This document shows positions 8,401 to 16,656 of a stretch of 64,000 nucleotides of DNA, one piece after another; within the stretch, counting starts at the first letter, position 1, and each line of letters opens with the position of its first letter. Made by a program: the position numbers and the translations under genes. Source of the stretch: Phocaeicola plebeius (lineage in GTDB: Bacteria; Bacteroidota; Bacteroidia; Bacteroidales; Bacteroidaceae); NCBI RefSeq assembly GCF_003437535.1, contig NZ_QSQT01000018.1, forward strand, positions 1 through 64,000, written 5' to 3'. The notes under the pieces are model-generated. The model searched no databases. It saw nothing but the letters and a program-made list of their open reading frames with translations, and was not told where the DNA came from.

Positions 8401-9648
8401 ATGAAACGAACATTTATATCCGCGTTCCTGTTAGGAGGTATCCTGGCAGGAACGCACTTATCTGCACAGGAAACGAAACCAGCCTCAGCTCTGAAAAAAG
8501 GTCCGAATGTTTCACTGAACATCACCAATAAAAAGAAATTTCCGCCAAGGACATACGTAAACCTCGGCTTGTTTAGCAATTATTCTTGTTTGAACGGACT
8601 TGGTATCAACGCGATTTCCAGCCTTCAGCATTATAATTCGTATGGTATGCAGATTTCTGGATTTACCAATGTGTCCGGACTGAAATCTACGGGGGTACAA
8701 ATCTCCGGTATTGCCAATGTGACGGGTAAAAGAGCCTGCGGGTTTATCCTTTCCGGATTGACAAACGTTACAGGTACTTCTGCATACGGCTTATCCATTG
8801 CTGGTTTGGGAAATATTTCCGGAGGAGACATTAAAGGTGTTGGCATTGCCGGTTTGGTCAATGTCAGCGAAGATACCAGAGGACTTGCTATTTCCGGCTT
8901 GGCCAACGTAAACAAGGATATTCAGGCCGGACTCATTATCGGAGGATTGATGAACGTTTCCGGAAATTCCTCCAGAGGTGTACAACTGACCTCGCTATTA
9001 AACGTAAGTGGAAAGTCTAACCAAGGATGGCAGTTAGCCGGACTTGGAAATGTGAGTGTAGAAAATAAAGGAGTACAAACTGCCTTGCTCAATTACAGCG
9101 TCACTAACAGAGGGGTACAGTTAGGAGTAGGAAATGTCAATACTAAAAACAGTTCCAAAGGTTATCAGATCGGTATTGTCAATGTCAGTACGGACAGTAC
9201 GGCCCATCAGATTGGATGCATCAACCTGAAACCACAAACCCGTGTGCAAATGCTTATATCCGGAGGTAACGCCAATAAAGCCAGCCTGTCTATCCGGTTC
9301 AAGAACAAATATACTTATACGCAAATCGGTACAGGTGCATACTATCTGGGCGTAGACAATAAACTTTCCGTCACAGGATTCTATCGTGCAGGCGTATATC
9401 ACAGCCTGACTGACAAATTAGACCTCAGTGCCGACCTTGGATATTATCACATAGAATCATTAGAAAACAAGCACCATGGTTATCCGGCCCGTTTATATGC
9501 TATCGAGCCGCGAATAAGTCTGGAATATAGCTTGACAAAGAAATTCGGCCTGTTCCTTGCCGGTGGATACGGATGGACCCGGACATATAAAGGCAATCAG
9601 GCTTTCGATAAGAAAATGGTGATTGAAGCAGGAATGGTTTTGTTCTAA
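8401..9648 (+). CDS. secreted repeat protein (GLxNVxG repeats), LA_2272-like surface family
   Basis: The 415-residue protein starts at 8401, 4 nt after the ligase stop. It has a clear signal peptide (MKRTFISAFLLGGILAG, cleavage near LSAQ). Residues 60-280 are about a dozen short tandem units of the type G(V/A)xISGLxNVSG. C-terminal sequences (KLDLSADLGYYH, FGLFLAGGYGW, and a final aromatic/hydrophobic residue) look like outer-membrane beta-strands. The repeats would form a regular beta-solenoid or beta-strand array at the cell surface. The naming follows resemblance to Leptospira/Bacteroides surface repeat proteins; the role is unknown. Confidence 0.75.
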   Translation: MKRTFISAFLLGGILAGTHLSAQETKPASALKKGPNVSLNITNKKKFPPRTYVNLGLFSNYSCLNGLGINAISSLQHYNSYGMQISGFTNVSGLKSTGVQISGIANVTGKRACGFILSGLTNVTGTSAYGLSIAGLGNISGGDIKGVGIAGLVNVSEDTRGLAISGLANVNKDIQAGLIIGGLMNVSGNSSRGVQLTSLLNVSGKSNQGWQLAGLGNVSVENKGVQTALLNYSVTNRGVQLGVGNVNTKNSSKGYQIGIVNVSTDSTAHQIGCINLKPQTRVQMLISGGNANKASLSIRFKNKYTYTQIGTGAYYLGVDNKLSVTGFYRAGVYHSLTDKLDLSADLGYYHIESLENKHHGYPARLYAIEPRISLEYSLTKKFGLFLAGGYGWTRTYKGNQAFDKKMVIEAGMVLF

Positions 9649-9667
9649 ACAAAACCATTCCTTTTTA
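9631..9667 (+). terminator. intrinsic terminator overlapping the repeat-protein stop
   Basis: GGAATGGTTTT (9631-9641) pairs with AAAACCATTCC (9651-9661), followed by TTTTTAT. The stop codon lies inside the loop, so the last coding codons form the left arm of the hairpin. Confidence 0.85.
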
Positions 9668-9686
9668 TATGAATAAAAGATTTTAC

Positions 9687-10283
9687 TTATCCGTTCAGAC
9701 TTGCAGAACGCACACGGCTCAGGGTTTCCGGTGTCATTTGAAGCAAAGAAGCGATATAGACTAGAGGAGCACGCTTCAGGATTTCGGGATGCAACTGAAG
9801 CAATTTATTATAACGTTCATGCGCCGGCTCAAAACGCAACGTATCAGCCTTTACCTGAGATTCAATCAAGGAAGCTTCAAATAGTTTGCGATACCACACT
9901 CCTATCTCTGCATCCTTTAAAGCCAGCTCTTCTATTTTATCTTTAGGTATATCCCACGCAATGGTAGGCTCCAAGGTTTCAATCATCAGACGGGTAGGCT
10001 CTTCTTTCAAATAGCTTTCCAGACAAATCACGACCCCTCCTTCATACGCTATATGTTCGGTCAGGTCCTTATCGTATTTAAAATAAAACTGACGAGTCAG
10101 TCCTTTTTCCAGATAAAGCATGGAACGGCAAACCTCCCCTTCGTCGAGGATACGTTCGCCTTTCTTGAATTTCCGGCAAACCAATATGTCAGTCAATTCA
10201 TGAATCTGTTCCCGGCTTAACATACATTTCATTCCGGAAACCATAATCTTGGCTACTTCTATATTTGTCATCATATTATTCAT
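9687..10283 (-). CDS. Crp/Fnr family regulator
   Basis: The 198-residue protein has an N-terminal cyclic-nucleotide-binding-like beta-roll (residues 20-120, with KKGERILDEGEVCRSMLYLEKGL). A short C-terminal helix-turn-helix follows (residues 165-195, PLVYIASLLQMTPETLSRVRSAS). The FNR iron-sulfur cysteine pattern is absent. It is the second gene of a minus-strand pair, starting 6 nt after the YitT-family gene, so it may regulate that gene or sense its substrate. The ligand is unknown. Confidence 0.85.
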   Translation of the reverse strand: MNNMMTNIEVAKIMVSGMKCMLSREQIHELTDILVCRKFKKGERILDEGEVCRSMLYLEKGLTRQFYFKYDKDLTEHIAYEGGVVICLESYLKEEPTRLMIETLEPTIAWDIPKDKIEELALKDAEIGVWYRKLFEASLIESQVKADTLRFEPAHERYNKLLQLHPEILKRAPLVYIASLLQMTPETLSRVRSASLNG

Positions 10284-10289
10284 TTCTAA

Positions 10290-11177
10290 TTATTTGACCT
10301 TAATACGATCGAAACCTTCACCAAATACACCAATAACCGCACTCTGAGAGACGAATGCCTTAGGATCAATGTCTTTAATTAAACGGAAAATAGTGTTGGA
10401 TTCTCTTTTCTTAGCCAAGACAAACATCATTTTCACTCCGTTATGCGTATAACAGCCTACACCGTCAATAAAAGTAACTCCACGATGCAAGTCTTTATTA
10501 ATACGCGCACCTATTTCTTCATATTTACTGGAGATAATAAAGAACTGAACAGACTGACGGGCACTGTTTACCACCTGGTCCAATACAAAACTGGAAATAA
10601 AGAGCACCACATATCCATAGACGACTTTCTCCCAGTTATGCAACACTAGGTAACTTGAAGAAATGATAATCACGTCACAAATCAGGATGACCCTTCCCAG
10701 CGTAATGTCACGATACTTGTTGATAATGGCCGCAATAATATCGGTACCTCCTGTACTTCCGTTGGCAGAGAATGCGACTCCGATACCGGCTCCACAGAAA
10801 GAAGCTCCCAGCACACACGACATGAAAGGCTGGTCATGAATCAACTCTCCGGTGACAAAATTCTGAATGACACTTAATATAAACGTCAACGTAAAGACGG
10901 CAAATATGGTCTTCAGGCAGAACTTCAATCCTAAGATCTTCAACGCAAGAAGAAGCAGTAGAAAATTTATAATCAGATAGGTATACTGCACTGGAAAGCC
11001 GGTTCCCCAATAAATGATAGATGCAATACCCGGCACCGCTCCTGAAGGAATATCACTCGGCAACAGAAATACGGTCCATCCGATGCCATACATAATCATA
11101 CCCAAAGCAATCATTAAATAATCCTTGGTCTCTCTCAAAAATTTCTGCTTTCTTGTAGCAGGCAAAGCTGGATTCAT
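10290..11177 (-). CDS. YitT family membrane protein (DUF161-DUF2179)
   Basis: The 295-residue protein has five to six hydrophobic segments in residues 15-200, with the YitT signature GAGIGVAFSANGSTGGTDIIA. A C-terminal soluble DUF2179 domain (residues 220-290, TFIDGVGCYTHNGVKMMFVLAKKRE) follows. The family is widespread and its transport role is not settled. It heads an operon with the Crp/Fnr regulator. Confidence 0.85.
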   Translation of the reverse strand: MNPALPATRKQKFLRETKDYLMIALGMIMYGIGWTVFLLPSDIPSGAVPGIASIIYWGTGFPVQYTYLIINFLLLLLALKILGLKFCLKTIFAVFTLTFILSVIQNFVTGELIHDQPFMSCVLGASFCGAGIGVAFSANGSTGGTDIIAAIINKYRDITLGRVILICDVIIISSSYLVLHNWEKVVYGYVVLFISSFVLDQVVNSARQSVQFFIISSKYEEIGARINKDLHRGVTFIDGVGCYTHNGVKMMFVLAKKRESNTIFRLIKDIDPKAFVSQSAVIGVFGEGFDRIKVK

Positions 11178-11307
11178 TTTCGTATCGATTTTCTAAAAAA
11201 AATTCAGCTGCAAAAGTAAGAAAAATTCCATACAATTGACTTATATCAATTTCAAAAAATAAGAAAAATAAAGCGGGGACAATCTTTTAAAAATGACATG
11301 ATTTTCG

Positions 11308-11315
11308 TACTTTTG
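11308..11315 (+). promoter_or_regulatory. -7 box for dapL
   Basis: TACTTTTG matches TAnnTTTG and lies 20 bp before the dapL ATG. Confidence 0.6.
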
Positions 11316-11334
11316 CCGCCAAATAGAAGAATAA

Positions 11335-12564
11335 ATGGCATTAGTCAACGAACACCTGCTCAAATTACCGGAAAACTACTTGTTTACCGATATAGTGAAA
11401 AGAGTTAATTCTTTTAAAGTGACACATCCCCAGGCCCGCATTATTCATTTGGGAATCGGCGACGTGACCCTCCCTATCCCCAAAGCATGTGTAGAGGCTA
11501 TGCAAAAAGCAGCCGGTGAATTAGGGAATCCCAACACATTCAGAGGATACGGACCTGAGCAAGGATACGACTTCCTGATCGAAGCCATTTTGAAGCATGA
11601 TTACGCCGCCCACGGCATTTATTTCGATGCCAATGAGATTTTCATCAGCGACGGTTCCAAATCGGATACGGGCAATATCGGCGATATACTGCGCCACGAC
11701 AACAGCATCGGAGTGACAGACCCTATCTATCCGGCTTACATTGATTCAAACGTTTCATGCGGAAGAGCCGGCACATTGGAAAAAGACGGCAAATGGAGTA
11801 ATGTGGTGTACATGCCCTGCCGTATAGAGAACAACTTTATTCCGGAAATTCCCAAGCAACGCATTGACATTATTTACTTGTGCTACCCCAACAATCCTAC
11901 TGGAGCCGTATTGAGTAAAAGTGAACTCAAAAAATGGGTCAACTATGCCATAGAGAACGATGCACTGATTATCTTTGATGCCGCATACGAACGATACATA
12001 CAAGATCCGGACATTCCTCATTCCATTTATGAAATAAAAGGAGCCAAGAAAGTAGCTATCGAGTTCCGCAGTTTCTCGAAAACCGCAGGTTTCACCGGTG
12101 TGCGATGCGGATACATGGTAATTCCCAAGGAAGTGACCGCAGCCACTTTGGAAGGCAAACGGATTCCGCTGAACAAACTATGGCTCAGACGACAATCCAC
12201 CAAGTTCAACGGTGTATCTTACATCACCCAACGAGGAGCAGAAGCTATTTATACTCCCGAAGGAAAAGAGCAAGTAAAAGCCATGGTACAATATTACATG
12301 GACAATGCCCGAATCATGAAAAAGATGCTCTCGAAGACAGGCATACAATTTTTTGGAGGAGAAAACGCTCCGTATCTATGGATAAAGGCACCGGACAACC
12401 AGACTTCCTGGAAGTTCTTCGACAAACTTCTGTACGAAGCACAAGTGGTAAGCACGCCCGGAGTTGGTTTCGGCCCAAGCGGCGAAGGCTATGTACGCTT
12501 GACCTCTTTCGGGGAACGCCATCAGTGCGAAGAAGGCATCCAGCGAATTTGCCAGTGTCTGTAA
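11335..12564 (+). CDS. dapL: LL-diaminopimelate aminotransferase
   Basis: The 409-residue fold-type-I PLP enzyme converts tetrahydrodipicolinate directly to LL-diaminopimelate, for lysine and peptidoglycan. The PLP lysine is Lys249 in RSFSKTAGFTGVRCGY. The conserved CYPNNPTGAVLS and HLGIGDVTLPIP segments are characteristic. Length matches DapL. Glutamine synthetase follows after 56 nt, so nitrogen metabolism genes are adjacent and may be cotranscribed. Confidence 0.95.
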   Translation: MALVNEHLLKLPENYLFTDIVKRVNSFKVTHPQARIIHLGIGDVTLPIPKACVEAMQKAAGELGNPNTFRGYGPEQGYDFLIEAILKHDYAAHGIYFDANEIFISDGSKSDTGNIGDILRHDNSIGVTDPIYPAYIDSNVSCGRAGTLEKDGKWSNVVYMPCRIENNFIPEIPKQRIDIIYLCYPNNPTGAVLSKSELKKWVNYAIENDALIIFDAAYERYIQDPDIPHSIYEIKGAKKVAIEFRSFSKTAGFTGVRCGYMVIPKEVTAATLEGKRIPLNKLWLRRQSTKFNGVSYITQRGAEAIYTPEGKEQVKAMVQYYMDNARIMKKMLSKTGIQFFGGENAPYLWIKAPDNQTSWKFFDKLLYEAQVVSTPGVGFGPSGEGYVRLTSFGERHQCEEGIQRICQCL

Positions 12565-12620
12565 ACAAAACAACCTGTAAATATAGAAATCAAATAACTT
12601 AAAATAAGAAATAAGGTATT

Positions 12621-14810
12621 ATGTCAAAATTAAGATTCAGAGTAGTAGAAAAGGCATTTCACAAAAAACCGGTAGAAGTGGCCTCGCCAGCAACACGCCC
12701 CAGTGAATACTTTGCGAAATATGTATTCAACCGCGAAAAAATGTTCAAGTATCTGCCGAGCAACGTATATGCCAAACTCATTGATGTGATTGACAACGGT
12801 GCCACCCTCGACCGCAGCATCGCCAATGCCGTAGCCGACGGAATGAAAAAATGGGCGATCGAATTAGGGGTGACCCACTATACACACTGGTTCCAGCCGC
12901 TGACAGAAGGTACAGCCGAAAAGCATGATGCTTTTGTGGAACACGATGGAAAGGGTGGCATGCTGGAAGAGTTTTCAGGAAAATTGCTTGTTCAGCAGGA
13001 ATCAGACGGTTCTTCATTCCCCAATGGAGGTATCCGTAATACATTCGAAGCCCGCGGATACAGTGCATGGGACCCGTCTTCACCGGTCTTCGTGGTAGAC
13101 GACACCTTGTGCATCCCGACCGTATTCATTGCTTATACCGGAGAATCACTCGACTACAAGGCTCCGTTGCTGAAAGCACTGCGTGCCGTAAACAAGGCTG
13201 CTCTGGATGTGATGCATTACTTTGACCCTTCTGTAAAGAAAATCATCTCTTACCTGGGATGGGAACAAGAATACTTCCTGGTTGACGAAGGCTTGTATGC
13301 TGCCCGTCCGGACTTGCTGCTGACTGGCCGTACCCTGATGGGACACGAAGCTTCCAAGAACCAACAGCTGGAAGACCACTACTTCGGAGCCATTCCAACC
13401 CGTGTAGCTGCCTTTATGAAAGATTTGGAAATCCAGTCACTGGAACTGGGTATCCCGGTCAAGACACGCCACAACGAGGTAGCTCCAAACCAGTTCGAGC
13501 TTGCTCCGATTTACGAAGAATGTAACTTGGCAGTAGACCACAACATGCTGGTTATGTCACTGATGAGAAAAGTGGCACGTAACCATGGTTTCCGCGTACT
13601 GCTCCACGAAAAACCGTTCAAAGGTGTCAACGGTTCAGGTAAGCACAACAACTGGTCACTTGGAACCAGCACCGGTACTTTATTGATGGCTCCGGGAAAG
13701 ACTTCTGAAGAAAACCTGCGCTTCATCACCTTCGTAGTAAATACCCTGATGGCCGTTTACCGCCACAACGGACTGCTGAAAGCTTCTATCATGAGTGCAA
13801 CCAACACACACCGTTTGGGTGGTCACGAAGCTCCTCCTGCCATCATTTCTTCTTTCCTGGGAACACAGCTCAGCAAGGTGCTCGACCACTTGGAAGAAAG
13901 TACCAACGACGACTTAGTGTCTTTGGGTGGCAAACAGGGAATGAAACTGGATATTCCTCAGATTCCGGAACTGCTGATTGACAATACAGACCGTAACCGT
14001 ACTTCTCCTTTCGCGTTTACAGGAAACCGCTTTGAATTCCGTGCTCCGGGTTCAGAAGCTAACTGTGCCAGCGCCATGATTGCCCTGAATACAGCGGTAG
14101 CCGAACAGCTCATTGAGTTCAAGAAAGAAGTAGACGAACTGATAGAACAAGGAGAACCTAAGATTTCTGCTATCATCCAGGTGGTTCGCAAATGCATCAA
14201 GGAATGCAAGCCTATCCGCTTCGACGGCAACGGCTACAGCGATGAGTGGAAGGTAGAAGCTGCACGACGCGGTTTGGACTGCGAAACCAGCTGCCCGGTA
14301 ATTTTCGATAACTACCTGAAACCGGAGAGCATCCGCATGTTCGAATCAACCGGTGTCATGACCCGCAAAGAGCTGGAAGCCCGTAACGAGGTGAAATGGG
14401 ATATGTACACCAAGAAAATCCAGATTGAAGCCCGCGTATTGGGTGACCTGGTAATGAATCACGTGGTTCCGGTAGCCATTGAATACCAGACAAAACTGAT
14501 AGACAATGCATACAAGATGAAATCATTGTTCTCAGAAGAAGAAGCTCAGACTTTGTCAGCTGAAAACCTGGCTATCATCAAGGAAATTTCAGAACATACT
14601 TCCTTCATCAAGAAGCATGTGGATGAAATGGTAGAAGCCCGCAAGGTAGCTAACCGCATTACCAGCGAACGTGAAAAAGCCATTGCTTATCACGATACAG
14701 TAGCTCCGATGCTGGAACAAATCCGTTACCACATCGACAAGCTGGAACTGATTGTCGACGATCAGATGTGGACACTTCCGAAATATCGCGAACTGTTGTT
14801 CGTTCGATAA
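12621..14810 (+). CDS. glnN: type III glutamine synthetase
   Basis: At 729 residues this is the long GSIII form typical of Bacteroides. It assimilates ammonium into glutamine with ATP. Recognisable segments include ETRHNEVAPNQFELAP-like metal and glutamate site residues (near 285), FKGVNGSGKHNNWS (near 335) and TNTHRLGGHEAPPAI. The C-terminal 100 residues are helical, as in GSIII dodecamers. A long hairpin terminator follows the stop. No second GS gene is in the window. Confidence 0.96.
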   Translation: MSKLRFRVVEKAFHKKPVEVASPATRPSEYFAKYVFNREKMFKYLPSNVYAKLIDVIDNGATLDRSIANAVADGMKKWAIELGVTHYTHWFQPLTEGTAEKHDAFVEHDGKGGMLEEFSGKLLVQQESDGSSFPNGGIRNTFEARGYSAWDPSSPVFVVDDTLCIPTVFIAYTGESLDYKAPLLKALRAVNKAALDVMHYFDPSVKKIISYLGWEQEYFLVDEGLYAARPDLLLTGRTLMGHEASKNQQLEDHYFGAIPTRVAAFMKDLEIQSLELGIPVKTRHNEVAPNQFELAPIYEECNLAVDHNMLVMSLMRKVARNHGFRVLLHEKPFKGVNGSGKHNNWSLGTSTGTLLMAPGKTSEENLRFITFVVNTLMAVYRHNGLLKASIMSATNTHRLGGHEAPPAIISSFLGTQLSKVLDHLEESTNDDLVSLGGKQGMKLDIPQIPELLIDNTDRNRTSPFAFTGNRFEFRAPGSEANCASAMIALNTAVAEQLIEFKKEVDELIEQGEPKISAIIQVVRKCIKECKPIRFDGNGYSDEWKVEAARRGLDCETSCPVIFDNYLKPESIRMFESTGVMTRKELEARNEVKWDMYTKKIQIEARVLGDLVMNHVVPVAIEYQTKLIDNAYKMKSLFSEEEAQTLSAENLAIIKEISEHTSFIKKHVDEMVEARKVANRITSEREKAIAYHDTVAPMLEQIRYHIDKLELIVDDQMWTLPKYRELLFVR

Positions 14811-14842
14811 TTCCGGCATACAAGTCCTACCATTATTTTATC

Positions 14843-14900
14843 ATCCCCGAAAGACTTTTATCGGCCAAATTGGCGATGAAAGCCTTTCGGGGATTTCTTT
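14843..14900 (+). terminator. terminator after glnN
   Basis: ATCCCCGAAAG pairs with CTTTCGGGGAT around an inner hairpin (ATCGGCC/ttGGCGAT-like), followed by TTCTTTTC. Confidence 0.8.
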
Positions 14901-14959
14901 TCTGCATACTTTTTCTAACATTTTGTCTGACACGAAAGAATTATTTTCCACAAAGTATA

Positions 14960-14967
14960 TATCTTTG
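14960..14967 (+). promoter_or_regulatory. -7 box very close to the transporter start
   Basis: TATCTTTG is a perfect -7 match but ends only 4 bp before the ATG at 14972. A transcript from it would have almost no leader. Confidence 0.55.
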
Positions 14968-14971
14968 CAGC

Positions 14972-16633
14972 ATGGAATGGCTAATTAATTTATTTGTGGA
15001 ACAATCCGCTCTTCAGGCGGTTATCATACTGTCGTTGATTACGGCAATCGGATTAGGATTAGGGAAAATTCATATCTGCGGTATCTCCCTTGGAGTCACA
15101 TTTGTTTTCTTCACCGGAATTCTGGCCGGGCATTTAGGTCTCGCCATCGATCCGCAAATGCTCAGCTATGCAGAAAGCTTCGGATTGGTTCTCTTTGTCT
15201 ATTCATTAGGACTACAGGTCGGTCCGGGATTTTTCAGCTCATTTCAGCGAGGCGGATACCGTCTGAACCTGTTAGGATTAGGAGTCATCTTCCTCGGTAC
15301 AATAATGGCCGTAGTACTGAGCATGACCACCCCCATCAGTCTGCCTGACATGGTAGGTATTCTTTGCGGAGCCACTACCAATACTCCTGCCTTGGGTGCC
15401 GCACAGCAGACACTGAAACAGTTAGGTGAGCCCACCAGTGGAGCTGCCCTCAGTTGTGCCGTGACCTATCCGCTCGGAGTGGTGGGAGTTATTTTTGCCA
15501 TCGTCGTTATCAGAAAGTTCTTCGTACGCCCGTCTGACATGCAGGAGCATGAACACGACGACTCCAACCACACGTACATTGCTACTTTTCAGATACACAA
15601 TCCCGCCATCTTCAACAAGAGTATACAGGATATTGCTCAGGTAGGCTATCCCAAATTCGTCATCTCACGACTCTGGCGTGAAGGTACCGTGAGCATTCCG
15701 ACTTCTGAAAAGATACTGAAAGAGAATGACCGTATTCTGGTAATCACGACCGAAAAAGATGCGCCCACACTGACCATTCTGTTCGGTGAACAGGAAAAAC
15801 GGGACTGGAACAAAGAAGACATTGACTGGAATGCCATCGACAGCAAACTGATTTCCAAGCACATTATCGTCACCCGACCGGAAATCAACGGAAAGAAACT
15901 GGGTTCACTCCGTCTGCGCAACACGTATGGCATCAATATCAGTCGTGTGCTGCGAAGCGGTGTACAACTGCTGGCCACTCCGGGACTGGTACTGCAATTA
16001 GGTGACCGTCTGACGGTAGTAGGTGAAGCGGCAGCCATTCAGAATGTGGAGAAAGTATTGGGAAATACCGTAAAAACGCTTAAAGACCCTAACTTAGCCT
16101 CTATTTTTATCGGCATCATACTGGGACTCATCGTAGGGTCCATTCCTATTGCCATTCCAGGCATCAGCTCACCTGTCAAATTAGGACTGGCAGGCGGACC
16201 GATTGTAATCGGTATCCTGATTGGAGCCTACGGGCCTCGTCTGCATCTGGTGACCTATACCACGCGCAGTGCCAATCTGATGCTCCGAGGTATCGGCTTG
16301 TCTCTTTACTTAGCTTGTCTTGGACTGGATGCCGGTGCGCACTTCTTTGAAACCGTCATGCGTCCGGAAGGAGCCTTGTGGGTAGGCATCGGATTCCTGA
16401 TAACCTTTATTCCTGTCGTTATCATGGCTTTGGTATCCCTTCGTCTGTGCAAAATGGACTTCGGCAATACATGCGGTATGCTCTGCGGAAGTATGGCCAA
16501 CCCGATGGCACTGAACTATGCCAACGACATCATTCCAGGAGATGAACCTTCGGTAAGCTACGCGACGGTCTACCCTCTCGGAATGTTTACCCGCGTCATC
16601 ATCGCACAATTAGTGCTCATGTTATTTTTATAG
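14972..16633 (+). CDS. AspT/YidE-type putative transporter with RCK-C domains
   Basis: The 553-residue membrane protein has the duplicated AspT/YidE-YbjL architecture. Five to six hydrophobic segments (residues 10-185) are followed by a soluble region with two RCK-C-like domains (about 210-370), then a second membrane half. The half-repeats share GxLCGxxxNPxAL-like motifs (GILCGATTNTPALGAAQQ and GMLCGSMANPMALNYAND). The start at 14972 (MEWLINLF) is chosen because the upstream extension is low-quality sequence overlapping the glnN terminator. The substrate is unknown, although aspartate/alanine exchange is known for one member. Confidence 0.85.
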   Translation: MEWLINLFVEQSALQAVIILSLITAIGLGLGKIHICGISLGVTFVFFTGILAGHLGLAIDPQMLSYAESFGLVLFVYSLGLQVGPGFFSSFQRGGYRLNLLGLGVIFLGTIMAVVLSMTTPISLPDMVGILCGATTNTPALGAAQQTLKQLGEPTSGAALSCAVTYPLGVVGVIFAIVVIRKFFVRPSDMQEHEHDDSNHTYIATFQIHNPAIFNKSIQDIAQVGYPKFVISRLWREGTVSIPTSEKILKENDRILVITTEKDAPTLTILFGEQEKRDWNKEDIDWNAIDSKLISKHIIVTRPEINGKKLGSLRLRNTYGINISRVLRSGVQLLATPGLVLQLGDRLTVVGEAAAIQNVEKVLGNTVKTLKDPNLASIFIGIILGLIVGSIPIAIPGISSPVKLGLAGGPIVIGILIGAYGPRLHLVTYTTRSANLMLRGIGLSLYLACLGLDAGAHFFETVMRPEGALWVGIGFLITFIPVVIMALVSLRLCKMDFGNTCGMLCGSMANPMALNYANDIIPGDEPSVSYATVYPLGMFTRVIIAQLVLMLFL

Positions 16634-16656
16634 CAACTTTTAAATCACTCAATATC

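Noticed and set aside
14768..14971. N-terminal extension of the AspT-type transporter
   Set aside because: The extra 68 residues overlap the end of glnN and its terminator hairpin and precede the -7 box; homologous proteins begin near MEWL.
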